A stretch of 64,000 nt of DNA from Aurantiacibacter spongiae (lineage in GTDB: Bacteria > Pseudomonadota > Alphaproteobacteria > Sphingomonadales > Sphingomonadaceae): NCBI RefSeq assembly GCF_003815535.1, contig NZ_RPFZ01000001.1, positions 1,054,001-1,118,000 of the forward strand, in the 5' to 3' direction. The notes below the pieces were generated by a model, which made no database searches, was not told the origin of the DNA, and saw only the letters and a program-made list of their open reading frames with translations. Of this stretch, positions 26,886 to 36,984 are shown in pieces (position 1 is the first letter of the stretch; each line of letters opens with the position of its first letter). Made by a program: the position numbers and the translations under genes.

Positions 26886-29467
26886 ATGTCGAGACCAGCT
26901 ACGAGGTTGATCTGACGAGTTGCGATCGAGAGCCGATCCATCAGCTCGGCCTGATCCAGGACTTCGGCGCGCTGATTGCGGTGACGTCGGACTGGAACGT
27001 CGCTTTCAAATCCCGGAATTGCCACGAAGTCCTGGGGTTGCGCAAACCCGTCGAGATCGGTGACAGGCTAGCCGATCATTTCAGCGCGGCTGCACTCGAG
27101 AGTCTGCGCAGGCACGCTGGGGATGCCGGCAAGCTCGGCGTCGTCGAACGCCTGTTCGGTATCGATCTGGATGAAAGCGGGCGCCCGTTCGACATCGCAG
27201 TCCATTCGACCGGTCCTTACAATATCATCGAGATCGAACCGAGCGATACCGGCGCCGGAATCGAATACACCGCCGCCCTGCGACCTATGGTCGAACGCCT
27301 TCAGCATACGACATCCGCAAAAGACCTGTGCGAGGAAGCCGCGACGCAGCTCAAGCGCTTTCTCGGTTTTGACCGGGTCATGGTCTACAAGTTTCATCCG
27401 GACGAAAGCGGCGAGGTGATTGCAGAAGCGAGAGAATCGCATCTCGATACGTTTCTCTCGCTTCGCTACCCCAAGACGGACATCCCGCAGCAGGCGAGGC
27501 GACTCTACCGTACCAACCTGTTTCGCATCATCAGTGACGTGAACGCCGAACCGGTGCCGCTCGAGCCGCGCACTGCGCTAGGAGGCGATCCGCTCGACCT
27601 GTCGAAGAGCACGCTGCGGGCGGTTTCCCCGATCCACATCGAATATCTCCAGAACATGGGCGTCGGCGCCTCGCTGTCCATTTCCATCATCGTGGAGGGG
27701 AAACTCTGGGGGCTGTTTGCCTGTCATCACTATTCCGCACGCCGCCTGCCGTTCAAACAGCGCACCGCCGCCGAACTATTCTCGCAGCTATTTTCGCTTC
27801 AGCTAGAAATCGCGATCATGGCGGCGGGCAACGCGGCGAAGGAACGGGCGCGCGACCTGCACGACCGGTTGATGAGCCAGCTGATCGGCGGCAGTTCGCT
27901 GGCGGACAATTTGGAAGTGATCGAAAATGCGCTGGCGAAGTTAATTCCGCATGACGGGCTGAGCGCGTATATCAACGGGGAATACCGTTCGCGCGGGGCT
28001 GCACCCAACGAGGAAGAATTCCGGGCTCTGGTGCCTGCTCTCAACACCTCGTCTACAAGTTCGATCGTGCACTCGGATGCGCTGGCGGACCTCATCCCCA
28101 AGGCCCAGGCCTTTGCCGGTCGCGTGGTGGGCGCGCTGATCATCCCGGTATCGCGCCGCCCGCGCGATTACGTCACCCTCTGGCGCCGGGAATTGCAGCA
28201 GACCGTCACCTGGGCGGGAAATCCGGAGAAGGTCGCGACCATCGGCCCTAACGGCGATCGGCTTACGCCGCGCAAGAGCTTCGCCGCCTGGCAGGAATCG
28301 GTCAGCGGCCGCTCTGCCGACTGGTCGCAAGAAGAGCTCGGCATAGCGGAACGCCTGCGCGTGACCCTGCTCGAGGTCATCCTGCGCGTGACGGACGAAC
28401 AGGTTCAGGAACGTGCCCGCGCTCAGGAACGACAGGAATTGCTGATCGCGGAACTCAACCATCGCGTGCGGAACATCCTGACGCTCATCCGCAGTCTGAT
28501 CGGCCAATCGAAGGGCGAGGCGAAGTCTATTGATCAGTTCGCCGACCTTATCGGCGGCCGTATCCGCGCGCTCGCCATGGCGCACGATCACATCACGCGC
28601 GAGAATTGGGCGTCGGCATCGCTGGTGGAGCTGTTGAAGTCGGAAGCGGAGGCCTATCTGGTCGGTAAGGCGAACCGGGTAAACATCACCGGAGAGGATG
28701 CCCTGGTCAATCCGGAGGCCTATACCGTCCTCGCTCTGGTCGTGCATGAGATGATGACCAATTCGGCCAAGTACGGCTCCCTTTGCGACAGCAGCGGTTC
28801 GCTCGATATCGAGATCTCCTTCACCGAGCATCGCGACCTTGCAATTGCCTGGCGCGAACACGGAGGCCCCCCGGTCAAGGCCCCCACGCGTCGCGGCTTC
28901 GGCTCCACGATTATCGAAAAGTCGATACCATTCGAACTCAAGGGCAATGCAGACGTTCGGTACAAGCTGAGCGGTCTGGAAGCCGACTTCGTCATTCCTT
29001 CGCGCTTCGCCGAGGCCGCGCCGGACGAACAGCCCGCCACGCAAGGGCAGGCTGAAGCGGAAGCGGAACGCGTCGCGGCGGAGGATTTTGCGGAAGACGA
29101 AACCGATCGCCCCGTCCTGGTCGTAGAGGACAGCATGATCATCGCGATGGACGCCGAGGAAATGTTGCGTCAGATCGGCTTTTCGAATGTCGTTGTCGCG
29201 AGCAGCACCGAAACGGCCTTGGCCGAGATCGCCAAGAAGGAGCCGATCCTGGCTCTGCTCGATTTCAACCTCGGTGATGGAACCAGCGAGGCGATTGCCC
29301 GCAAGCTGACCGAAAGGTCAGTGCCGTTCTGGTTCGTGACCGGCTATGGCGACGCGGTGCAGCAACTGTCGAAAAGCGAGGCCCGCGGCGTGTTGCAGAA
29401 GCCTTATACCAGGGACGACCTGCAAAGGCTGGTCAGTCAGTTGTCGCAAAAGCGGGACGGCGACTAA
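26882..29467 (+). CDS. bphP: Bacteriophytochrome PAS-GAF-PHY-HWE histidine kinase fused to a receiver domain
   Basis: An 861-residue red/far-red photoreceptor. Cys14 in DLTSCDREPIH is the expected biliverdin attachment site. The GAF domain has PKTDIPQQARRLY (the DIP motif). PHY tongue motifs LWRRELQQTVTWAGNP and PRKSF follow. The HWE-type kinase box ELNHRVRN has its phospho-acceptor near His526, with the N-box HEMMTNSAKYG. A C-terminal receiver has its phospho-acceptor Asp in LLDFNLGDG near residue 794. It is coupled to bphO. The fused receiver suggests a phosphorelay or a phosphate sink. Output partner not in view. Confidence 0.95.
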   Translation: MNVETSYEVDLTSCDREPIHQLGLIQDFGALIAVTSDWNVAFKSRNCHEVLGLRKPVEIGDRLADHFSAAALESLRRHAGDAGKLGVVERLFGIDLDESGRPFDIAVHSTGPYNIIEIEPSDTGAGIEYTAALRPMVERLQHTTSAKDLCEEAATQLKRFLGFDRVMVYKFHPDESGEVIAEARESHLDTFLSLRYPKTDIPQQARRLYRTNLFRIISDVNAEPVPLEPRTALGGDPLDLSKSTLRAVSPIHIEYLQNMGVGASLSISIIVEGKLWGLFACHHYSARRLPFKQRTAAELFSQLFSLQLEIAIMAAGNAAKERARDLHDRLMSQLIGGSSLADNLEVIENALAKLIPHDGLSAYINGEYRSRGAAPNEEEFRALVPALNTSSTSSIVHSDALADLIPKAQAFAGRVVGALIIPVSRRPRDYVTLWRRELQQTVTWAGNPEKVATIGPNGDRLTPRKSFAAWQESVSGRSADWSQEELGIAERLRVTLLEVILRVTDEQVQERARAQERQELLIAELNHRVRNILTLIRSLIGQSKGEAKSIDQFADLIGGRIRALAMAHDHITRENWASASLVELLKSEAEAYLVGKANRVNITGEDALVNPEAYTVLALVVHEMMTNSAKYGSLCDSSGSLDIEISFTEHRDLAIAWREHGGPPVKAPTRRGFGSTIIEKSIPFELKGNADVRYKLSGLEADFVIPSRFAEAAPDEQPATQGQAEAEAERVAAEDFAEDETDRPVLVVEDSMIIAMDAEEMLRQIGFSNVVVASSTETALAEIAKKEPILALLDFNLGDGTSEAIARKLTERSVPFWFVTGYGDAVQQLSKSEARGVLQKPYTRDDLQRLVSQLSQKRDGD

Positions 29468-29477
29468 ACGCTGTTCC

Positions 29478-30515
29478 TCACTGATTGGCTGCCCCTTCGA
29501 GCTTGCCGACTTCCTGAGCACCGCTCATCGAAGTCACGAGCACTTCGTCCCCATCGACCACGACGGCGATGTCGTCCATACCGATGATGGAGATGCGTGG
29601 TCCGTCCGTGTCGGCAAGCACGTTGCGGCAATCTCGCAGTTCCACCTTCCCCCTCGTGCGATTTCCACGCTCGTCGCCTTCGAGCGTGTCGCGAAGGGCG
29701 GGCCAGCCGCCGATGTCGGACCAACCCATCGCGGCCGGAACCATCGCGGCGCGGCGCGTCTCTTCCATCACCGCATAATCGACCGATTCCGGCTCGATCT
29801 TCGCGAAGTGCCCGGCGTCTGGATGAAATGCAGACCCGGTTTCGCACCCCTCCTCCACCGAACGGCGCACTGCTTCGGCAAGCGCCGGCCGGTATGTCGC
29901 CAGTTCTTCCAGGAAATCGCCCGCGCGGAACGCGAAAATTCCCCCGTTCCAGCTGTATCCCCCCTCGGCCAGGAACTGCGTCGCCCGCGCCAGATCGGGC
30001 TTTTCGACGAATTGCGCGATGCGGCGCCCGCCGCCCTCGATCGGTTCGCCATGACGAATGTAGCCGTATCCGGTTTCGGGGTGCGTGGGCTCTATCGCCA
30101 TAGCAACCATCATCCCATCGCGCGCAAGCCGCGCCGCCGCGTGGGCGGCCTGTCGGAAAGCTTTCGGATTTCCGATATGGTGATCGCTCGGACATACGAG
30201 CATGACGGCATCGGTGGGTAGGCGCTGCGCGGCGAGTGCGATCGCCGCCGCAGTGTTCTTCGGGGCGGGCTCGACGACGATGCGCGCGTCCGTGGCCTCG
30301 CCGATTTGCGTCTCGACATGCGGGACATGTACGGCACCGGTGACGATGACGGGGTAGGCGAACCCCTCCGCCGGCGGACACCGGGCGAGCGTCGCCTCGA
30401 ACAAGGTCCGGTCGCCGACGAGGGGCAGGAAAGGCTTGGGCTTTGCCTTGCGGCTGCGCGGCCAGAGCCGAGTTCCGCTACCGCCGCACAGGATTACCGG
30501 GTGGATACTCGTCAT
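29478..30515 (-). CDS. manC: Mannose-1-phosphate guanylyltransferase
   Basis: A 345-residue GDP-mannose-forming nucleotidyltransferase. The N-terminal signature GGSGTRLWPRSRKAKPKPF and FVEKPD near residue 155 identify the fold. The C-terminal phosphomannose isomerase domain of bifunctional enzymes is absent. It supplies GDP-mannose for surface polysaccharides. It converges on bphP with 10 bases between stops. tonB lies upstream on the same strand. Confidence 0.93.
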   Translation of the reverse strand: MTSIHPVILCGGSGTRLWPRSRKAKPKPFLPLVGDRTLFEATLARCPPAEGFAYPVIVTGAVHVPHVETQIGEATDARIVVEPAPKNTAAAIALAAQRLPTDAVMLVCPSDHHIGNPKAFRQAAHAAARLARDGMMVAMAIEPTHPETGYGYIRHGEPIEGGGRRIAQFVEKPDLARATQFLAEGGYSWNGGIFAFRAGDFLEELATYRPALAEAVRRSVEEGCETGSAFHPDAGHFAKIEPESVDYAVMEETRRAAMVPAAMGWSDIGGWPALRDTLEGDERGNRTRGKVELRDCRNVLADTDGPRISIIGMDDIAVVVDGDEVLVTSMSGAQEVGKLEGAANQ

Positions 30516-30565
30516 ATGTCTTGTCCTTTGCCCGCCTGGTTGCCGCGAGAGCGATATAGGCCCTT

Positions 30566-31336
30566 CTAGCGACGGAAGAAGTCCTGCCGCCAGCCGTAGC
30601 GTGCAGGAACTGGATTTCCGTCGCGGTCGCGCGCCGGATTGAAGCGAATGCGCTCGATGACGAGCGGGCATACGAGGGCATTCGTTGCCGGATCCGGTCC
30701 TGGCTGGGTCACGTTGCAATCGTGGGCGCGTCCGTCCACGCCAACGGTGAATTCGACGACGACCGAGGTTCCGGCACGCGAAGCCCGTCCGCCCTCCGGA
30801 ATGGGGAAGTCCCGCACGGCGTCGATCCGTCCGGATTTTACCGACGGGCCGACGGCCACGCCGCCGCCGGAGCCCGACCCGCGACCCGCTCCTCGGTTTC
30901 CGCTTCCGGTACCCTCGCCCTCGCCGCCGGCGCCGGTGCCGCTCCCCTGATCCGCTCCGCCGGAATTGTTCGCGGTGCCGGTGGACGATGCCCGGGGCGC
31001 GGGGTTCGGGTTGGGCAGCACGACGGCCGGATCGGGCGCGGTTTCGGCCCGTGCGACGGCCTGCTTGCCCGCCTCGGCAGCGGCTCCCTCGTCCCGGACG
31101 GACGGTTGGCGAGCGGGCTGCTCGCTGGGTTCGGGCTCTGGCGGAGGGGGCGGTGGCTCCTCGTAAGTCGCCACCGTCACGCTGGTGAAGCTCGTCGCTG
31201 TCTCCACTATGCGATCGGTGAGATCGGGGGCGAAGGTGCGGACCAGGCCGATCGCGACCAGCACATGCAGGAGGGCGACGAGCGCCAGCGTTTTCCAGTT
31301 CAGCTTCCTGCGGGGCGCGTATCGTGGTTTCGCCAT
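30566..31336 (-). CDS. TonB-type energy transducer
   Basis: A 256-residue periplasm-spanning protein: short cytosolic start, one N-terminal transmembrane helix (LALVALLHVLVAIGLV), a proline- and glycine-rich periplasmic spacer of ~110 residues, and a TonB C-terminal domain (FPIPEGGRASRAGTSVVVEF to the end). Energises outer-membrane receptors through ExbBD. No exbBD or receptor gene lies next to it. Confidence 0.88.
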   Translation of the reverse strand: MAKPRYAPRRKLNWKTLALVALLHVLVAIGLVRTFAPDLTDRIVETATSFTSVTVATYEEPPPPPPEPEPSEQPARQPSVRDEGAAAEAGKQAVARAETAPDPAVVLPNPNPAPRASSTGTANNSGGADQGSGTGAGGEGEGTGSGNRGAGRGSGSGGGVAVGPSVKSGRIDAVRDFPIPEGGRASRAGTSVVVEFTVGVDGRAHDCNVTQPGPDPATNALVCPLVIERIRFNPARDRDGNPVPARYGWRQDFFRR

Positions 31337-31389
31337 GCCCGGCGCCTAGCGGACTTTTCCCGCTTTCGCACGAGTGGTTGCCCCGCCTC

Positions 31390-32181
31390 TCATTCACCGT
31401 TCTTCATGGTCAGTTCGCCCTGCATCCCGAGCACGCCCTCGCCATAGAGGTAGGTCGGATCGAAATGGGAATAGCGTTCCAGCAGTCTGCGGTCCGGGAC
31501 CTTTACCGATCCGCGCTGGAAATGGGCGAGGTCATCCTTGCGCAACTGCGCTAGCGCGCGGTTCATATGAATGGCGGTCGTCCCGCACATGTCGGCGAGG
31601 TCGGATTGCGTGAGCGGCGTCTCGATGCGGCCCAGGCGGCCCAGTTCCACGAAATCGAGCCGTTGCCAGATCTCACACAGGATGTGCGCGGCACGGCGCG
31701 ACGCGCGCAATTGCTCCAGCTTCATGATCCATTCGCGGTGAATGGCCGCGTCGAGCAGGGTCGAGAACCACAGCAGGCGAGCAAGATGGGCGTTGGTTTC
31801 CATCACCCGCTCGATCCGCTTATGCGAACAGAAGCCGACGCGCGCGGGTCCGAGCGTTACGATGTTGTGGTCCAGCCGCTTGAGAGCGAAGGCATGCAGG
31901 TCGATGAAGTCGCCCGGCACCTGAATGCCGACGACAAACCGCTTGTTCCCTTCCTCGATGGTGCGAAGCGCGAACCCTTCGATAAGAACGGTGGACTTGT
32001 CGCACAATTGTCCCCGGGCGAGTATCTGCTGGCTGGCATCGAAGTCTTCGACCCGTTCGATAAGCGATTCGATCGTCGCCTTTTCATCCTCGCTCATGGC
32101 ATCGCGAAGGCGTCCGAGAAGGAACCGCCCGGTAAGCGGGTAGCGATCCAGTTCCAGTCGCGCGGACAAGGCGCCCCCCAT
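31390..32181 (-). CDS. Crp/Fnr family transcriptional regulator
   Basis: About 263 residues with an N-terminal cyclic-nucleotide-binding-type barrel (GQLCDKSTVLIEGFALR, VPGDFIDLHAF) and a Crp-type winged helix (LTQSDLADMCGTTAIHMNRALAQLR). No cysteine cluster for iron-sulfur binding at the N-terminus, so not an oxygen-sensing FNR. Start placed at the ATG at 32181; the frame is open for 28 more residues. Divergent from the 5-oxoprolinase gene. Confidence 0.88.
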   Translation of the reverse strand: MGGALSARLELDRYPLTGRFLLGRLRDAMSEDEKATIESLIERVEDFDASQQILARGQLCDKSTVLIEGFALRTIEEGNKRFVVGIQVPGDFIDLHAFALKRLDHNIVTLGPARVGFCSHKRIERVMETNAHLARLLWFSTLLDAAIHREWIMKLEQLRASRRAAHILCEIWQRLDFVELGRLGRIETPLTQSDLADMCGTTAIHMNRALAQLRKDDLAHFQRGSVKVPDRRLLERYSHFDPTYLYGEGVLGMQGELTMKNGE

Positions 32182-32360
32182 AATGCTTTTTCCGTGGTCA
32201 GGTCGCGAATGCCTGCCGTTCGTCGCGTCGCTTTCGATAACTTCTTCAAGGGGTTTCGCAAGCACGCGGCGATCGAAATAAATCTTTGTCAGTTTGGTGC
32301 GTCTGTGGTGCCGGCAGGGGCTGGTCGACGCGGCGCGCCGAAGCCGATAGGACTTTCGCC

Positions 32361-35300
32361 ATGACGAGTTCCTATCGCTTCGCCATCGATCGCGGCGGCA
32401 CCTTTACCGACGTTGTCGCGCAAACGCCCGGCGGCGGGCTGGTGACGATGAAGCTGCTGTCCAGCAATCCGGAACAGTACGATGATGCCGCCAGCGAAGC
32501 CGTTCGGCGCATCCTTCGCACGCATGGCGAAGCCCCGGTGGACGAGCTGCGCATAGGCACGACGATCGCAACCAACGCATTGCTCGAGCGTCAGGGAGAG
32601 CCGACGGCCCTTGCCATCACCGCGGGGCATCGCGATGCGCTGCGGATAGGCAATCAGGCGCGTCCGGAAATCTTCGCTCGTCACATCGTCCTGCCCAAGC
32701 GGCTCGAGACGGCGACGATCGAGATCGACGAGCGTGTCGGCGCGGACGGAACCGTGCTTCGTCCGCTTGACGAGGAGGACGCGCGCAGGAACCTTGCCGA
32801 TCTGCGCCGACAGGGGTTCGAAGCGATCGCCGTCGTGCTCATGCACGGATGGCGCTTCCCGGAACACGAAAGACGACTGGCCGAACTGGCATACGAGGCC
32901 GGCTTCCGTCAGGTAAGCGCGAGCCATGAAGTCTCTCCGCTGATAAAGCTGGTGCCGCGTGGAGATACCAGCGTGGTCGACGCTTACCTGTCACCCGTCA
33001 TCCGCGATTATGTCGAGCAGCTGGCGGAGCGGTTGCCCGATCACGGAAGTCTGCGCTTCATGCAATCGAACGGCGGCCTCGCCGATGCGCGCGCCTTTCG
33101 CGGCAAGGACGCGGTGTTGTCCGGCCCGGCCGGCGGCGTGGTCGGCATGGTCGAGACCGCAAGGCGTCTGGGGCACACGAAGCTCATCGGCTTCGACATG
33201 GGTGGGACCAGCACCGACGTGTGTCACTATGCCGGCGAGTTCGAGCGTACGGGGGCGAGCGTGGTCGCCGGCGTTCGCATCGCCGCGCCGATGATGCAGG
33301 TGCATACGGTGGCGGCCGGAGGTGGTTCGATCTGCCGATACGACGGATCGCGCCTGCGGGTGGGCCCGGAAAGCGCCGGCGCCGATCCAGGCCCCGCATG
33401 CTATCGCAAGGGCGGGCCGCTGACCGTGACCGACTGCAATCTCGTCCTGGGCCGGATCGATCCCGAACACTTCCCCAAGGTCTTCGGACCCGATGGCGAC
33501 CAGCCGCTGGCCCGGGATGCCGCACGGGCACGGCTCGACGCGGTCGCCACGGCGCTTCCGGAACCCATGGCCTCCGAAGATCTGGCCGAAGCCTTCCTGG
33601 CCCTGGCGGTGGACGAGATGGCCAATGCCATCCGCAAGATCAGTACGGCGCGCGGTCACGACGTAACCGCGCATGCTCTCGCCTGTTTCGGCGGAGCGGG
33701 CGGCCAGTTCGCCTGCCGCGTGGCGGACGAACTGGGCATCGAGACCGTCCTCGTCCACCCGCTCGCAGGGATGCTGTCAGCCTATGGCATTGGCCTCGCC
33801 CCGGTTACCGTCATCCGGGAGAGCGGAATCGTCCGGCCGATAACGGAAGATTTCACGCAGGCCCGGACCGATCTCGAACGCTCCGCCACCGACGACCTGA
33901 TCGCGCAGGGAATCGTGCGTGAGGGCATTTCTACCATTACAAATCTTCGCTTGCGCTTCGCTGGCAGCGACACGACCATCGACCTGCCGGTCGGCGGCGA
34001 CCTCGATGCCCGTTTCCGCGAGGCGCACCGACAACGCTTCGGCTGGTCGGACGCGGATGCGGAGATCGTGCTCGAAGCGATCAGCGTCGAGGCGCGGAGC
34101 ACGAGCGGCGGATTATCCGACGCGGCCGCGCTGGATCAGACAGAGGAACCGGCGGGCGATATCCGCACACGTGCCAGCATGGCGATCGGGGAAGCGATCG
34201 ATGGTCCCGCCATGATCGCCGACCCCGGCTCCACCACCATTCTGGAGGACGGATGGCGAGCCACGCTTGCCGAGGATCGCAGTCTCGTCCTTACCCGCAG
34301 GGTGCCTCACGAACGCGACAGCACGGCCGAGACACGCGTCGATCCGCTACGCCTCGCCATCTTCAACAACCTGTTCATGGCCATCGCGGAGGAGATGGGC
34401 CTGGTGCTCGAAGCCACCGCGAGCAGCGTGAACATCAAAGAACGCCTCGATTTCAGCTGCGCCGTGTTCGACGCGGAAGGTTCGCTCATTGCGAATGCAC
34501 CCCATATTCCGGTGCATCTGGGATCCATGTCGCAGAGCGTGCGGCGGATAATAAGCAACCGTGCGAACAGCGAGCGCGGCCTCCGCCGGGGTGATGCCTT
34601 CTGCCTCAACGATCCCTTTCACGGCGGCACGCATCTGCCCGATGTAACGGTGATCGTCCCGGTCTTTTTCGCGGAAGGCAAGGTACCTGACGCCTTCGTC
34701 GCGGCCCGTGGGCACCATGCCGATATCGGCGGCATCGCGCCCGGTTCCATGCCGCCCGACAGCCGCACGATCGAGGACGAAGGTATCCGCCTCGACGACG
34801 TGTTGCTGGTGGACGAAGGCGTGTTTCGCGAAACCGGTTTGCGAGAACTGCTTTCGTCCGGTCCGTACCCGGCGCGCAATCCGGATCGCAACATCTCCGA
34901 CCTCAAGGCGCAGCTCGCAGCATGCGCGCGGGGGGCCGATCTTCTTGCCGATGCGGCACAGACCCACGGTGCGGACGTTGTTGCCGCCTATCTCGGGCAC
35001 GTCCTCGACCACGGCGAGGCGGCAGTCCGCCAGCTGTTCGAAAGCCTGATCGAAGGCAGCTTCACCTATGCGATGGATAACGGGGCCGAAGTCTCCCTCA
35101 GGCTGACGATCGACCGGGATGTCCGCACCGCCCGGTTCGACTTCACCGGGACGAGCGGGCAATTGCCGAACAATTTCAACGCACCCGCCGCGATTGCCCG
35201 CGCCGCCGTGCTCTACGCGCTGCGAACGCTGGTCGATGACGAGATCCCCCTGAACGACGGATGCCTGCGCCCGGTCGAGATCGTCGTGCCCCCCGGATCC

Positions 35301-35876
35301 ATGCTCGCGCCCGAACCGCCGGCGGCGGTGGTGGCCGGCAATGTGGAGACCAGCCAGGTCGTCACCGATACGATCCTGGCTGCCTGCGGGTCACTGGCCT
35401 GCGCGCAGGGCACCATGAACAATTTCACCTTCGGCGACGAGGAGCGTCAGTACTACGAAACCATCGCAGGGGGGTCCGGGGCAGGAAATGGGCATTGCGG
35501 GACCGATGCGGTGCAAACCCATATGACCAACAGTCGCCTGACCGATCCCGAAGTGCTGGAAAGCCGGTTCCCCGTTCGCGTCGAGCGGTTCGCCATTCGC
35601 TCCGGCTCGGGCGGGGAAGGGCAATGGTCCGGTGGGGAGGGCGTGGAGCGGCGCATCGTGTTTCTCACTCCGATGCGCGCGCAAATTCTCGCCAACCGCC
35701 GCACGGTCGCACCGCGCGGGATCGCCGGTGGCGGCGACGGGGCGGTGGGGGAGAGCTTCGTCGAGCGGGCGGATGGGAGCCTGCTTGATCTCGGTGCGAC
35801 GGGCGGTGCGGACATGCAGCCAGGCGATGTGTTCGTGATCCGCACGCCGGGCGGCGGGGGCTACGGCGAAGCGTGA
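32361..35876 (+). CDS. 5-oxoprolinase / hydantoinase A-B fusion
   Basis: An 1171-residue enzyme joining both hydantoinase subunits. The A part has [10 protein letters not shown] at the start and [11 protein letters not shown] near residue 278. The B part begins near residue 665 with [15 protein letters not shown] and [10 protein letters not shown]. Full-length fusions of this type hydrolyse 5-oxoproline to glutamate using ATP. The ATG at 32361 gives the canonical start. Its stop overlaps the DUF2891 ATG by 4 bases. Confidence 0.93.
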   Translation: MTSSYRFAIDRGGTFTDVVAQTPGGGLVTMKLLSSNPEQYDDAASEAVRRILRTHGEAPVDELRIGTTIATNALLERQGEPTALAITAGHRDALRIGNQARPEIFARHIVLPKRLETATIEIDERVGADGTVLRPLDEEDARRNLADLRRQGFEAIAVVLMHGWRFPEHERRLAELAYEAGFRQVSASHEVSPLIKLVPRGDTSVVDAYLSPVIRDYVEQLAERLPDHGSLRFMQSNGGLADARAFRGKDAVLSGPAGGVVGMVETARRLGHTKLIGFDMGGTSTDVCHYAGEFERTGASVVAGVRIAAPMMQVHTVAAGGGSICRYDGSRLRVGPESAGADPGPACYRKGGPLTVTDCNLVLGRIDPEHFPKVFGPDGDQPLARDAARARLDAVATALPEPMASEDLAEAFLALAVDEMANAIRKISTARGHDVTAHALACFGGAGGQFACRVADELGIETVLVHPLAGMLSAYGIGLAPVTVIRESGIVRPITEDFTQARTDLERSATDDLIAQGIVREGISTITNLRLRFAGSDTTIDLPVGGDLDARFREAHRQRFGWSDADAEIVLEAISVEARSTSGGLSDAAALDQTEEPAGDIRTRASMAIGEAIDGPAMIADPGSTTILEDGWRATLAEDRSLVLTRRVPHERDSTAETRVDPLRLAIFNNLFMAIAEEMGLVLEATASSVNIKERLDFSCAVFDAEGSLIANAPHIPVHLGSMSQSVRRIISNRANSERGLRRGDAFCLNDPFHGGTHLPDVTVIVPVFFAEGKVPDAFVAARGHHADIGGIAPGSMPPDSRTIEDEGIRLDDVLLVDEGVFRETGLRELLSSGPYPARNPDRNISDLKAQLAACARGADLLADAAQTHGADVVAAYLGHVLDHGEAAVRQLFESLIEGSFTYAMDNGAEVSLRLTIDRDVRTARFDFTGTSGQLPNNFNAPAAIARAAVLYALRTLVDDEIPLNDGCLRPVEIVVPPGSMLAPEPPAAVVAGNVETSQVVTDTILAACGSLACAQGTMNNFTFGDEERQYYETIAGGSGAGNGHCGTDAVQTHMTNSRLTDPEVLESRFPVRVERFAIRSGSGGEGQWSGGEGVERRIVFLTPMRAQILANRRTVAPRGIAGGGDGAVGESFVERADGSLLDLGATGGADMQPGDVFVIRTPGGGGYGEA

Positions 35877-36859
35877 TGCTGGATGAAGCCTTCGCCGGCA
35901 GGCTGGCACGCACCGCACTGTCGCACGTCGCGCGCGAATATCCCAACTCGATCGCGCATGTCATGCAGGGCGATGCCGACGCCCTGACCCCGCGGCAGAT
36001 GCATCCGGCCTTCTTCGGCAGTTTCGACTGGCACAGCTGCGTGCATTCGTGGTGGACGCTGCTGACCCTGCGCCGCCTGTTTCCGGACAGTCCGGAAGCC
36101 GCGTCGATCGCCGCCCTGGCGGACAGAACCTTCACCGCAGGCAATCTCGAGGGCGAACTCGCCTATTTTACGAGACCGGAGGGCGGCGGGTTCGAACGCC
36201 CCTACGGATGGGCTTGGTTTCTCGCCCTTCACGCGGAGGCGGCGCGGCACGCAGACCGGGACTGGGCGGACAGGCTTGCGCCGATGGCTCGCCACCTTGC
36301 AGCCGGTTTTCGGCCCTATCTCACAAAGCTGGCCTTCCCGATCTACACCGGTACGCACTTCAATACCGCCTTCGCGCTGGTGCTGGCCCATGATTGGGGC
36401 CGCGAACACGATGGCCCCTTGGCGGACGCGATCGCTGCCTACGCCGAAGACGCCTTCGGACCAGTGACCGACTATCGCGGGTGGGAACCGGGCGGGGACG
36501 AGTTTCTCTCGCCCATTCTCACCGCCACGCTGCTGATGTCCCGCGTTCGTGACCAGGGCGGGTTCGCGCGGTGGTTCGATGGCGCGCTTGGCAATGGCTG
36601 GCTCGTAGAGACCTGCCAGCCGGTCAGCGTCACGGATCCGGCCGACGGGAAGATGGCCCATCTCGACGGCCTCAACCTGTCCCGCGCCTGGTGTCTGCGC
36701 GCTATCGCGGCCGGGCTGCCCGACCACGGCGAAGCCGTCCAGCGCATCGCCGATCGACATTTCGCCGCCTCGATCGGGGCGGTCGACGGTCACTACATGG
36801 GGTCGCACTGGCTGGCGAGCTTCGCGCTGCTGGCGCTGCTCGCATCGCCCGAAGCCTAG
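35873..36859 (+). CDS. DUF2891 family protein
   Basis: A 328-residue soluble protein with the family's conserved HPAFFGSFDWHSCVHSWW and EGGGFERPYGWAWFLALHAE stretches, suggesting an alpha/alpha-barrel like sugar-processing enzymes. Biochemical function unknown. Coupling to 5-oxoprolinase suggests a shared pathway. Its stop overlaps the convergent 42-residue oxidase subunit gene. Confidence 0.85.
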   Translation: MMLDEAFAGRLARTALSHVAREYPNSIAHVMQGDADALTPRQMHPAFFGSFDWHSCVHSWWTLLTLRRLFPDSPEAASIAALADRTFTAGNLEGELAYFTRPEGGGFERPYGWAWFLALHAEAARHADRDWADRLAPMARHLAAGFRPYLTKLAFPIYTGTHFNTAFALVLAHDWGREHDGPLADAIAAYAEDAFGPVTDYRGWEPGGDEFLSPILTATLLMSRVRDQGGFARWFDGALGNGWLVETCQPVSVTDPADGKMAHLDGLNLSRAWCLRAIAAGLPDHGEAVQRIADRHFAASIGAVDGHYMGSHWLASFALLALLASPEA

Positions 36860-36984
36860 GGCGCGAGCCAGGCGCGAAGCACCCAGGCGACTGCGCCCAC
36901 CACCGCGACGCTCGCCGCCCAGATGGTCGCCATCCAGGCTATCCTGCGCCAGAGCGGGCGGCTCTCTGCCTGGTCCCCGATCAA
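36856..36984 (-). CDS. DUF2474-type small bd oxidase-associated membrane protein
   Basis: A 42-residue product from a TTG start that overlaps the cydB stop (TTGA). A charged N-terminus (GDQAESRPLWRR) leads into one transmembrane helix ending AWVLRAWLAP. Genes like this follow cydB or cioB in many proteobacteria, in a position like that of CydX. The placement decides the start. Confidence 0.75.
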   Translation of the reverse strand: MIGDQAESRPLWRRIAWMATIWAASVAVVGAVAWVLRAWLAP

